Shown here: one piece after another, positions 1 through 10,802 of the stretch
Position numbering within the stretch: position 1 is the first letter of the stretch
How the letters are laid out: every line of letters begins with the position of its first letter
Origin: Aegilops tauschii subsp. strangulata
Lineage: Eukaryota; Streptophyta; Magnoliopsida; Poales; Poaceae
Direction of reading: 5' to 3'
Length of the DNA stretch: 64,000 nucleotides
Assembly (NCBI RefSeq): GCF_002575655.3
Contig: NC_053037.3
Coordinates: 323,357,294 to 323,421,293 of the forward strand
Made by a program: the position numbers and the translations under genes
Notes under the pieces: model-generated
Told to the model about the DNA's origin: nothing
The model's database searches: none
What the model saw: only the letters and a program-made list of their open reading frames with translations

Positions 1-87
1 GAATTGAAGCACAAATGAGCATCAATAAGCATGTAACAAACACATTTAAGTTTAACTCACTTGCTATGCATAGGCATCTTATTCTTA

Positions 88-118
88 CTAGTAAAAATGC
101 CCGTGCGTTGCACCGGGC
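88..118 (-). other. Helitron-type 3' terminus (hairpin plus CTAG)
   Basis: On the minus strand a GC-rich stem-loop (99-118, GCCCGGTGC paired with GCACGGGC) is followed by a short T-rich spacer and then CTAG, with a T as the next host base. A hairpin a few bases before a terminal CTRR and insertion between A and T are the hallmarks of Helitron 3' ends. The motif is short, so the call rests on the pattern alone. Confidence 0.55.
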
Positions 119-1522
119 TAGAAATGAAATATAACATGCTCCACATGTCATTATGCAACATTTTTAACCCAATTTTTGCAAACGTATAAATAAGATTACA
201 CTAAGTATTTTTTTTTGTACGATGAAATTTGGAGGTACCCTAACAATGTTCGTCATTTCCTATTTCAGCTCCCCACTTTCATTTCATTTGAAAACACGAA
301 TTTTTTTATCAATCAATTTTATTTTTTGTTGTTCAGAAAAACATGATTCCTTTTTTTACTTTCACAAGGTGTTTTTAAAAAATTCGAGAATGTTTTTAAA
401 AAATGATCCGGGCCGGGCACTCCGTCGATCTGTGTTGTATAAGGAGTTAAGGACACGCTCACGAATTCAATCCAAATCAGACACGAGAGTAGGATGTCAG
501 AGATTGAGAAGCTTACGTACATTTCACACAGCCAATGTGTATGGGCTTCTGCTTCGTCATCCCCCCCTCACGCTCACCATGCTCGCCTCCGGCACGCTCG
601 AGGTCACTCCGGTTACTCGCGAGGTGTGGGCTACGGCCAGAACGCGACACTTGGGTGCGTTTGCTGTGTCGCACGCGGACGGGCGCGGCTTCAGGCGCAC
701 GGGCGCGAGACTGGGAGAGTGGAGGCGGGGGCAACCGCCGGCTCGATGAAGCCTCCTGCAGCACGCTCGCCGGCTCCGGCGCAGCAGTTCCCCTGTTACC
801 TAGCTGGCTCCCAGCTCACCACAGTCAACGTCCACCGCTGCAGCAAGCTCTGTGCTGCACCCAGGAAAGTGGTGGATCCGGATCGAGCACACACACAAAG
901 AGATGAGGACCGGGAGGCGCTCGTGTGGGAAGCGTTGGGACTCGATGGAGTTGGCTGGCCGACGGAGAGCAGCCGTGGTAGAGGAGGAGAGAGAGGAGTT
1001 GGGGAAGGTGCGGCGCAGGAGTCGATTCTCACCGGCGGTGGAAAGCCGCAGGGGTGGGGCCACTTCGGGTAGGGATGGGCGCGGCGGCGGGGCCGGTGGT
1101 GGCGGCGCGCGGCGGAGGGGCGGGGGTCGGTGGTGGTGGTGCACGGTGGAGGGGCGAGGCCGGTGCGACGTCGCACGGCGGAGGGGCGGGATGGGCGAGG
1201 CGGCGCGCGCCGGCGTGGTAGGGGCCGGTGGTGGTGGTGCGCGCCGGTGTGGCAGGGGCCGGCGGCGCGCTGGAGGTCGAGGTAAGGTCGTGGTCGTCCA
1301 GGTTTTTTTTCTTTTCTCTTGTTTGTACCGTTTCGGGATGATTTAGATTAGAAAATAGGGCTGCGGGTTGATTTCCGGAGAAGAGAAGGGCCTTTTTGAA
1401 AAAACACAGCGACGGGTGATCCGGCAGAAACAAATTGGGTAACAACATCGGGTACATACTATCACGTGGTACTATATATACTATTTTATTATTTTAAATA
1501 TATTTATATACTATATCTAAGA
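88..1522 (-). mobile_element. Candidate non-autonomous Helitron
   Basis: The 3' end is the hairpin/CTAG terminus at 88-118. A possible 5' end is the minus-strand TC followed by an AT-rich stretch at about 1522, with an A before it, as Helitrons require. Between them is a compositionally odd GC-rich block (about 560-1300) full of GGC/GGT repeats. It could be a captured gene fragment, but the open frames in it are low complexity (Pro, Arg, Ser) and I do not recognise any. No Rep/helicase is present. The 5' boundary is a guess; only the 3' end is reasonably supported. Confidence 0.3.
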
Positions 1523-1780
1523 TATTTCAAAGCAAGTTACTTGAAAAATTTGCATATGAGCCCATAGTTTTTATTATATTTGTGAAATACGTACATATTT
1601 GTACGTAAAAAAGAGCATACTCAAAACATGGTACATACTACCTAAAAATTAGTATATATACTACCTAATCATTATTATATACTACATACTACACGTATAT
1701 ACTTTCGGTTTTGAAAAATACTACATACAACATACAAAACGCAAGTGATGGTAACTACCACTGCTTGTAGAAAACATTTG

Positions 1781-1782
<2 letters not shown>
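1523..1782. other. AT-rich non-coding stretch
   Basis: The stretch contains repeated short variants of 'acatactac' and 'tatactac', but no gene and no recognisable element end. Confidence 0.4.

Positions 1783-1837
<55 letters not shown>
1783..1837. repeat. (TA)n microsatellite, about 27 units
   Basis: An uninterrupted run of alternating A and T directly abuts the left end of the foldback MITE at 1838. The run resumes at 2091 on the other side, so the MITE appears to have inserted into the TA tract. Confidence 0.9.
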
Positions 1838-1840
<3 letters not shown>

Positions 1841-2090
1841 ATGCTAAACTAAGCCTGAGTGTAAAATAGATTATTCTACATCCCAATAACGGTACATACA
1901 AAATATGGTAACACACTATGTAAAATATAGTAATTTTCATAAAAATGTAGTAAATTACAAACATGGATGATAAAAAAATATTTTCCGAATTACTACATTT
2001 TGTACACCGTTTTACTAGATTTTGTATATAGCATTACTAGGGGGTGTAGGATAAGCTATTCTACACTCACGCTTAGAATAGCGTTACCCT
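1838..2090. mobile_element. Foldback MITE with very long terminal inverted repeats
   Basis: The left arm (1838 onward, GTAATGCTAAACTAAGCC) matches the reverse complement of the right arm (ending 2090, read back as GGTAACGCTATTCTAAGC). The match continues, with small gaps, along nearly the whole of both arms. The element has no coding capacity. TA repeats flank both sides, so the target duplication cannot be delimited and the superfamily (Mutator-like or Tc1/Mariner-like) stays open. Confidence 0.7.
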
Positions 2091-2141
2091 ATATATATAT
2101 ATATTATATTATTATTATTATTATATTATTATTATTATTAG
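2091..2141. repeat. (TA)n and (ATT)n simple repeat
   Basis: A short TA run is followed by two blocks of ATT repeats. It forms the right flank of the foldback MITE. Confidence 0.8.
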
Positions 2142-2407
2142 GTAGAGATAAGTAAACAGTTATTAAGTCAAGCAGTACCTAGCATATGCAAGTAAGAAGA
2201 ATGTAACATTAATAATCTTAACATAAAGAGAGGTAATTTAGTAACATGAAGGTTTCTATAGCCATATTTTCCTTTCTCATAATAATTACATGTGGGATCA
2301 AATCAAACTTAATAATATAAATATCACCTAGGACTTTGTCTTCATGATCCACATGCATATATATTTTATCATCTTCCAATATAGTGGAGGATTAACACCA
2401 ATTAAAT

Positions 2408-2794
2408 TCATACCTCTCCAAACCTACTTTCAATAGTTTTTAAAACATTATTATCAATAACAGATTCATTATAAGACTCAAATAAATTTTCAAGATCACA
2501 AGAAGTATCATAATTATCTCCCCAATCATGATCATCATAATAAGTAGTAGGCATACCAAAATCATCCTCAATAGTGCTTACAAACATAGTGTCACCATAA
2601 AAATCAATACTTTCATCAAGTGTGGCATCTTCATCACTTGAATCATAAAGATTACCATGTGTACTCCTATCATACTTTTCTTTCAATGAGTATATCTCGA
2701 CAGCCTTTTCTTTTATAACGTCTTCATTAATAGCTATTGATTTAGAGTATGTAGCAAGTCTGAAAAGATTAGAAAATGAAGCATTACAATCCAT
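2408..2794 (-). pseudogene. Fragment of a retrotransposon-associated acidic ORF
   Basis: The minus strand encodes 128 residues rich in Asp, Glu and Tyr, with a motif of the type FGMPTTYYDDHDWGDNYD followed by DLENLF. Similar acidic stretches are, from memory, common in the internal regions of Triticeae gypsy elements; their function is unknown. The reading degenerates below 2408, and similar but broken codons seem to continue to about 2200. No pol domain accompanies it, so it is a relic of an LTR element of unresolved family. The host range of the motif is recalled, not searched. Confidence 0.45.
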
Positions 2795-3407
2795 TTCAAA
2801 TATTTTACATTTTGTTTTTGTGTGTCATAAATATACCATACTGAAATTTCAATATTTTTTATTTTTAAGTTTTAGTAAAAGTAATTAGGCAAGATAGATA
2901 ACTAGGAAGTAATTTGGTAGTGTGTAGGACCTATTTGTTCAAGAAACTCTCAGGCAACAGCGCTAGAAATCTTGCTTGCTCCCTCGTAAGAGTGGTTGGG
3001 TAACCCCTAAGTATAAGGGTGAAGTAACCTACTAATAAGTATTTATCTTAGTAGAGAACCAAGGTTTATTGAACTAGGAGTTCTTCCAGCAAACAAAGCC
3101 ATTGGTATCTCCACACGAAACAAAAGACAAACTTGTCCCCAACACATCAAGAAGGTTGTCAAGCTTCTTGTCTTGCTAGTTACAAGATTAAATTGCACGG
3201 TATGGTAGGAATTGATAGGTAAAATAAAAAGAACAGTATAACAAAGAAATAATATCTTTGGTAAAGTTTTCAGTATAAGAAGATAGACCCTCGGGGCCAT
3301 AGGTTTACTAGTGGTATCTCTCCAAGCATACGAGTGTGGTGTGGTGAACAAATTATAGATGGACAACGACTAAATTGCAACATTTATATTCATTACTATG
3401 ATCATTC
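2795..3407. other. Unresolved transposon-derived non-coding sequence
   Basis: No gene is seen. The sequence lies between the acidic ORF relic and the Angela-type LTR and is probably the rest of the older LTR element. The five bases CATTC at 3403-3407 would be the left target duplication of the Angela element, but the matching copy is missing because that element is truncated. Confidence 0.35.
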
Positions 3408-5143
3408 TGTTGGGAACGTAGTAATTTCAAAAAAAATCCTACGCACACGTGAGATCATGGTGATGCATAGCAATGAGAGGGGAGAGTGTTGTCCACGTAC
3501 CCTCGTAGACCGAAAGCGGAAGCGTTATGACAACGCGGTTGATGTAGTCGTACGTCTTCACGACCCGACCGATCCTATTACTGAAAGTACGGCACCTCTG
3601 CGATCTGCACACGTTCAGACCGGTGACGTCCCACGAACTCTCGATCCAGCTGAGTGTCGAGGGAGAGCTTCGTCAGCACGACGGCGTGATGACGGTGATG
3701 ATGAAGCTACCGGCGCAGGGCTTCGCCTAAGCACTATGACGATATGACCGAGGTGGATTATGGTGGAGGGGGGCACCGCACACGGCTAAGAGATCAATGA
3801 TCGACTTGTGTGTCCTAGGGTGCCCCCTTGCCCCCGTATATAAAGGAGCAAGGGGGAGGCTGGCCGGCCCTTGGGGCGCACCAGGAGAGGAGGAGTCCTC
3901 CTCCTAGTAGGAGTAGGACTACCATTTCCTAGTCCTACTAGGAGGGGGAAAGGAAGGAGGAGAGGGAGAAGGAAAGGGGGCGCCCCCCTTCCCTAGTCCA
4001 ATTCGGACTAGAGGGGGAGGGGGCACGCGGCCTGCCCTATCCAGCCCCCTCTCTCTCCACTAAGGCCCATGTGGCCCATTAGTTCCCCCGGGGGGGGGGG
4101 TCCCGTAACCCTCCGGCACTCCGGTTTTCTCCGAAATCACCCGGAACACTTCCGGTGTCTGAATATAGCCATCCAATATATCAATCTTTATGTCTCGGCC
4201 ATTTCGAGACTCCTCGTCATGTCCGTGATCACATCCGGGACTCCGAACTATCTTCGGTACATCAAAACACATAAACTCATAATACCGATCGTCACCGAAC
4301 GTTAAGCGTGCGGACCCTACGGGTTCGAGAACTATGTAGACATGACCGATACACGTCTTCGGTCAATAACCAATAGCGGAACCTGGATGTTCATATTGGC
4401 TCCCACATATTCTACGAAGATCTTTATCGGTCAAACCGCATAACAACATACGTTGTTCCCTTTGTCATCGGTATGTTACTTGCCCGAGATTCGATCGTCG
4501 GTATCTCAATACCTAGTTTAATCTCATTACCGGCAAGTCTCTTTACTCGTTCCATAATGCATCATCCCACAACTAACTCATTAGTCACATTGCTTGCAAG
4601 GCTTATAGTGATGTGCATTACCGAGAGGGCCTAGAGATACCTCTCCGATACACGGAGTGACAAATCCTAATCTCGATCTATGACAACTCAACAAACACCA
4701 TAGGAGACACCTGTAGAGCACCTTTATAACCACCCAGTTACGTTGTGACGTTTGGTAGCACACTAAGTGTTCCTCCGGTATTCGGGAGTTGCATAATCTC
4801 ATAGTCATAGGAACATGTATAAGTCATGAAGAAAGCAATAGCAATATACTAAACGATCAAGTGCTAAGCTAACGGAATGGGTCAAGTCAATCACATCATT
4901 CTCTAATGATGTGATCCCGTTAATCAAATGACAACTCATGTCTATGGCTAGGAAACTTAACCATCTTTGATTCAACGAGCTAGTCAAGTAGAGGCATACT
5001 AGTGACCCTCTGTTTGTCTATGTATTCACACATGTACTAAGTTTCCGGTTAATACAATTCTAGCATGAATAATAAACATTTATCATGATATAAGGAAATA
5101 TAAATAACAACTTTATTATTGCCTCTAGGGCATATTTCCTTCA
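3408..5143 (-). repeat. 3' LTR of the Angela-type element (1736 bp)
   Basis: The LTR has TG...CA ends on the minus strand and the length usual for this family (about 1.7-1.8 kb). It contains an inverted repeat at about 3901-3944 and a TATA box at 3836-3844. Frames reading through the LTR are not taken as genes. Confidence 0.9.
3836..3844 (-). promoter_or_regulatory. TATA box in the Angela-type LTR
   Basis: The minus strand reads TTTATATAC in a GC-rich setting inside the LTR, the usual place of the retroelement promoter. Confidence 0.55.
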
Positions 5144-5176
5144 GTCTCCCACTTGCACCAGAGTCAATAATCTAGA

Positions 5177-5735
5177 TTACACAGTAATGATTCTAACACC
5201 CATGGAGTCTTGGTGTTGATCATGTTTTGCTCGTGAGAGAGGCTTAGTCAACGGGTCTGCAACATTCAGATCCGTATGTATCTTGCAAATCTCTATGTCT
5301 CCCTCCTTGACTTGATCGCGGATGGAATTGAAGCGTCTCTTGATGTGCTTGGTTCTCTTGTGACATCTGGATTCCTTGGCCAAGGCAATTGCACCAGTAT
5401 TGTCACAAAAGATTTTCATTGGACCCGATGCACTAGGTATGACACCTAGATAGGATATGAACTCCTTCATCCAGACTCCTTCATTTGCTGCTTCCGAAGC
5501 AGCTATGTACTCCGCTTCACACGTAGATCCCGCCACGACGCTTTGCTTAGAACTGCACCAACTGACAGCTCCACCGTTCAATATAAATACGTATCCAGTT
5601 TGTGACTTAGAGCCATCCGGATCAGTGTCAAAGCTTGCATCGACGTAACCATTTACAACGAGCTCTTTGTCACCACCATAAATGAGAAACATATCCTTAG
5701 TCCTTTTCAGGTATTTCAGGATGTTCTTGACCGCT
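5177..5735 (-). pseudogene. Copia polyprotein C-terminus, RNase H domain (truncated)
   Basis: The frame encodes the end of a Ty1/copia polyprotein. Visible landmarks are YVDASFDTDPDGSKSQTGYV, AVSWCSSKQ, the STCEAEYIA segment and FCDNTGAIALAK, which carry the acidic RNase H catalytic residues (Asp, Glu, Asp). A conserved HKRTKHI stretch and DPLTKPL follow near the C-terminus. The codons continue upstream in frame to 5735, where the LARD1 LTR interrupts them. No reverse transcriptase or integrase portion of this element remains. Confidence 0.9.
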
Positions 5736-8700
5736 TGTGACGCCCCCGATTCAATCGTACACTAATCATGCACGCAAACGTGTACGATCAAGATCAGGGA
5801 CTCATGGGAAGATATCACAACACAACTCTAAAAACATAAATAAGTCATACAAGCATCATAATACAAGCCAGGGGCCTCGAGGGCTCGAATACAAGTGCTC
5901 GATCATAGACGAGTCAGCGGAAGCAATAATATCTGAGTACAGACATAAGTTAAACAAGTTTGCCTTAAGAAGGCTAGCACAAACTGGGATGCAGATCGAA
6001 AGAGGCGCAGGCCTCCTGCCTGGGATCCTCCTAAACTACTCCTGGTCATTGTCAGCGGCCTACACGTAGTAGTAGGCACCTCCGGTGTAGTAGGAGTCGT
6101 CGTCGACGGTGGCGTCTGGCTCCTGGGCTCCAACATCTGGTTGCGACAACCAGAAAGAAAGGAAAGAGGGAAAAGGGGGAGCAAAGCAACCGTGAGTACT
6201 CATCCAAAGTACTCACAAGCAAGGATCTACACTACATATGCATGGGTATATGTGTAAAGAGGCAATGTCAGTGGACTGAACTGCAGAATGCCAGAATAAG
6301 AGGGGGATAGCTAGTCCTGTCGAAGACTACGCTTCTGGCAACCTCCATCTTGCAGCATGTAGAAGAGAGTAGATGGTAAGTTCACCAAGTACCATCGCAT
6401 AGTATAATCCTACCCGACAATCCTCCCCTCGTCGCCCTGTGTGAGAGCGATCACCGGGTTATATCTAGCACTTGGAAGGGTGTGTTTTATTAAGTATCCG
6501 GTTCTAGTTGTCATAAGGTCAAGGTACAACTCCGGGTCGTCCTGTTACCGAAGATCACGCCTAATCAAATAGATAAACTTCCCTGCAGGGGTGCACCACA
6601 TTACCCAACACGCTCGATCCCATTTGGCCGGACACACTTTCCTGGGTCATGCCCGGCCTTGGAAGATCAACACGTCGCAACCCTACCTAGGCACAATAGA
6701 GAGGTCAGCACGTCGGTCTAAATCCTATGCCCGCAGGGGTCTGGGCCCATCGCCGGTTGCTCACCTGCATGTTGCGAACACGGCCGGAAGCAGACCTAGC
6801 CCCCTTAATACAAGCGCAGGCTTACGGTCCAATCCGGCGCGCGCCGCTCAGTCGCTGACGTCAAGAAGGCTTCGGCTAATACCACGACATCGAGTGCCCA
6901 TAACTGTTCCCGCGTAGTTGGTTAGTGCGTATAAGCCAGTGGCCAGACTCAGATTAAATACCAAGATCTCGTTAAGCGTGTTATTATGAAGTAAACGCGG
7001 ACGCCGACCAGGGCCAGGCCCACCTCTCTCCTAGGTGGTCTCAACCTGCCCTGTCGCTCCGCCACAAAGTAACAGCCGGGGGCCGTCGGGAACCCAGGCC
7101 CACCTCTACCGGGATGGAGCCACCTGCCCCTTCAGCCCCCATCTCCGAACAGTATCATAAGTAATGTAACAGTGTAAAGTATATAGCATATGCCCGTGAT
7201 CACCTCCCGAAGTGATCACGGCCCAGTAGTATAGCATGGCAGACGGACAAGAATGTAGGGCCACTGATGGAAACTAGCATCCTATACTAAGCATTTAGGA
7301 TTGCAGGTAAGGGTAACAACTGTAGCAACAATGACAGGCTATGCAGCAGAATATGATTAACCGAAAGCAATAACATGCTACACTACTTAATGCAAGCAGT
7401 AGAGAGAAGGAATATGCGATATCTGGTGATCAAGGGGGGGCTTGCCTGGAACCTCAGCCGAGAAGGAGGGGTCGTCAACACCGTAGTCGTACTGGGTAGC
7501 AGCGGCATCTGTCTCGGTGTCTAATGAGAGAAGAGGGGGAAGAAACAATAAATATAATGCAAACATAAGCATGATGATGGAAGACATGACAATGCGCGGT
7601 GCTAGGTGTGCCCTAACGCGGTAGGAGGTGGTACCAGCGAAGGGGGGAAACATCCGGGAAAGTATTCCCGGTGTTTTGCATTTTCGGACAGATGAACCAG
7701 AGGAAGAAAGTTGCGAGTTTGCTATGCTAGGGATGTGTGGCGGACGAACGGGCTGCGCATCCGGATTCATCTCATCGTTCTGAGCAACTTTCATGTACAA
7801 AGTATTTCCATCCGAGTTACTGATTATTTTATATTCATTTTCAATGTTTATTGCATTTTCTAGAATTAATTTAATTATTTTAAATAAACATTATCCAGAA
7901 TAGTGTACACTGACGTCATCATGACGTCGGCAGTCAACAAGGCGTTGACTGGTCAAACTGACGTGCGGGACCCACCTGTCATACTCTGTTTAGGTTAATT
8001 AGGGTTTAGCTAAACTAATTACTGTTTAATTAAACTAACAAATTAATCAGATTAATTAAATAGGATTAATTCACTAATTAATTATTAATTTTATTAATTC
8101 ATTTTTATTTCCATTTCCATTTTTCATTTTTTTAACGTTCTGGGGCTGGGCCTCGTTTGTCATAGGCCCCAGGGCCTTTGCGGGCGTGCGGGTTACGGGT
8201 GCAACCCGAATGGGCGATGGCCCTCGCGGGTGCACCCGACTAGGCGCGGGTGCCGGCGCGCTGGCGTGAAGCCGCGACAGCAGGCGAGGGGCGGACCCGG
8301 GCGGCGGCCAACGAGGGGGCTGCGGCCGCGGCGAGGCCGGCCGCCAGTGGCTGGCGCGGGAGGGATGGGAGGAGCGCCGGGCGGCACCGGAGCGGGGCGC
8401 GGGGAGCGGCGGCCGCCGGCAAGCGCGAGGGAAGGCGCGGAGCCGTGGGCGCGCGGGGCAGCGGTGGAGCAGCAACAACGGTGGCGGGCTCGGCAGCAGG
8501 TGCAGGCGAAGTTACCGCGGGGCTCGGGGGGCGCGCGAGGCGCAGCAGACCGGAGCGGTGGGGAGGGGCAGCGCGTGCGGGCGGCAGCAGGGGAAGCGGG
8601 CGGCAAGGCAGAGCAGGGCCACGCGGGCGGGGCGCCGCGAGCGCGGGCGCAACAGAGCAGCGATGTGCGGCGAGCAGTGGTGCGGGGCACGGGGAGCTGC

Positions 8701-9576
8701 GGGCGAGGCCAGGGCGGCTCAGTGAGCGCGAGGAGGAGGGCCGCGGGCGCAGTCAGTGGTGGAGGCAGAAGGAGAGGCGGGCAGCGGCGCGTACGCGGGC
8801 GGCTACGGTCGAAGGTAGAGGTCGCGGTGGAGTGTGAGCTCGGGATCGGGACGGCGACGTGTAATAGAGAGGGGTAGAAGATGAGAGGGAGGCCGTGGCC
8901 TCACCGGCGTTGCATAGGCGAGGGGCGGCGAGGCTCAATGGAGCCTTTGGGGAGGAGGACGGGGACGACGGGGACGGAGAGGAGGCAGGCCGGCGAGGTT
9001 GCTCCGGCGACGTCGTCGTGCAGCGGGGGCGAGGCGGCGTCGGGCGGCATTGGTGTTCGGGCGGCGAGCGGCGGCCTCCTCCTCTCGATCCCGATCCAAT
9101 CGGGGGAGATATTTTTCGGGGGTGAGTGTGGTGTCGGTGCTAGGGTTTGGGGCTGGGTAGGCCTTATAGGCCACGGGTGTGGGCCGGCTGGCTGGGCCAG
9201 TTGGCCCAGTGGGGGTGGGGCGGCCTGGCTAGGCCGCTTGGCCTAGTTGGGTCAGGGGGATTTTTCTTTTATTTTCTTTTGTCTTTTTTGTTTAGTTAGG
9301 TTCTGCTTTTCTTTTTATTTAATTGTTTTGTTGTTTCCATCCACTACAAAATACCTAGGCATATTATAAAAATGTGTTTATTACACCATATTTACATATG
9401 CAAAATATGGCACCTCCCGAACATTTTTGTTTTAACTTTTGAAAACTTTTATTGTTGACATTAATTTGAATTTGAATTTTGAAACGGTTTCGGACCATCG
9501 CGAGGTTAAAAACCGTAAGTGGTGACGTGTCATCATTAGCGCGGGACTACTGTAGCTTAATTATCCGGGCGTCACA
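5736..9576 (-). repeat. 3' LTR of LARD1 (3841 bp)
   Basis: It starts TGTGACGCCC and ends GGGCGTCACA, so its ends are a perfect inverted repeat. It contains a GC-rich block at about 8150-9250. Frames through that block are Arg/Gly/Ala/Pro-rich on both strands and look like composition artefacts, so no gene is called. Near-copies occur at 24711, 46699 and 54767. Confidence 0.9.
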
Positions 9577-10802
9577 AATCTCCTCCACTACAAGGAATCT
9601 CGTCCCGAGATTTAAGAGGTGTATTAAGGGGGAAAGATTTGGCTACGAAATTCTAACGATTCTTCTCGGTCTTAGTGGCTCTTCTCGAAGAGGTCGATCC
9701 ATTACATTGATGTCTTCATTCCTCTGCTTCGGGTCATCATGATGAAGTTGTCGTCCTTCCTTCGGGATCTTCATCGTACTTATGAAAAGGATATGGGGTA
9801 GCTTCACAAGGCCAGACCTCTACAAGGCTGCTTATCTGGTAGATAATATTAGGGAAGGTGGCGGAAAGTAACTCTCGAATTGAAATCTTAGAAAATATCG
9901 AGAGCAAGGTAAGAAGGTATCATGAGAAGTTTCGAGCGGGCAGGCGATCTTTCGGTGCCTGAAACGGGGCGTGAAAGGGGTTCAAATCAACGGGAATAAG
10001 TATTGTGTCTGATTCCAAAGTAGATTACAAGGAAGGTGACCCCATGAATTACATACGAAGTCAAGCGCGAGGAATAACTTTGGCAACAGGGGTGTACAGG
10101 AGAGTCAGATTTCGATCCTGTGGAGCTTGTGGGTTATGGGCCCACCATGTGGGTTAAAGTAGGAAGGGCGGTGACATCTTGCACAGTCATGATAGCAAGG
10201 CATGTCAGCGGGTAGCCTGTTAGTTATATGTTAGCAACAACGTCGGTACCAAGGGCGAGGGACGAAGAGAACCTTTTTCCTGCTCGTTGAAACGAGGCGG
10301 ACCAATAGGCAAAGTTCTCGTCCATCGGTGGTTACCGGAATGCCATCAACAATTGTAATAGGGTCTTACTAACAGAGTTGTACACCGAGGTGTTTGCACA
10401 AGTAGGGAATTATTACTGCTTATGTCATATTGATCATAGAAAGGGTTTAAACAAACCAATCAAAAGGGAAAAGTGTCTATCAGATTTAATCAGAACAATG
10501 GACAGAAAAAATTGTGTTTAAACACATAATTCAGGGGTATATCCTTCCTAAGGACAAGCAGAATGATATCCATGACAGGATAGAAAGTAGAAAACCATTT
10601 AGGTAAGGGGAGAGGAATTTCATGACATTACTCAAACAACGGTGTTTGGATAAATGATAAAGAAAATTTAGCATTGTGCTTCAAATGTTCTTATTGAAAA
10701 ACGGAATACCACAGACATGCTTTGAGATATCATTGGCATGGTCTTACAAAGGTCAGACTTTGGATACAAAGGATCCACCGGAAACAACTTATATAATAAG
10801 TC
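9577..10802 (-). other. LARD1 internal region, left part
   Basis: The stretch starts with the polypurine tract at 9577-9591 and has no coding sequence. It is colinear with 50567-51790 of the second copy. It ends with AAGTC (10798-10802), the left target duplication of the gypsy insertion. Confidence 0.8.

Larger units (their letters stand above)
3408..5735 (-). mobile_element. Truncated Ty1/copia element of the BARE/WIS/Angela group
   Basis: The element keeps its complete 3' LTR (3408-5143), the polypurine tract beside it (minus strand AAGTGGGAGAC) and the last part of the polyprotein (RNase H, 5177-5735). At 5736 it is cut by the LTR of a later element that inserted into its pol gene. The remaining 5' part and 5' LTR are not found anywhere to the right in this window. 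The LTR sequence (minus strand TGAAGGAAATATGCCC at the start, CGTTCCCAACA at the end) is that of the BARE/WIS/Angela family of Triticeae. Confidence 0.9.

Noticed and set aside
796..1176. Minus-strand 126-codon frame in the GC-rich block
   Set aside because: It is His/Pro/Arg/Ser-rich with no recognisable domain and competes with other frames; it is kept only as a possible Helitron passenger.
3334..3747. Plus-strand 137-codon frame across the Angela LTR edge
   Set aside because: It crosses from unrelated flank into the LTR and has no conserved domain.
8230..9250. Long frames on both strands in the GC-rich part of the LARD1 LTR
   Set aside because: They are Arg/Gly/Ala/Pro-rich, overlap in several frames, differ between LTR copies and lie wholly inside an LTR; composition explains them.
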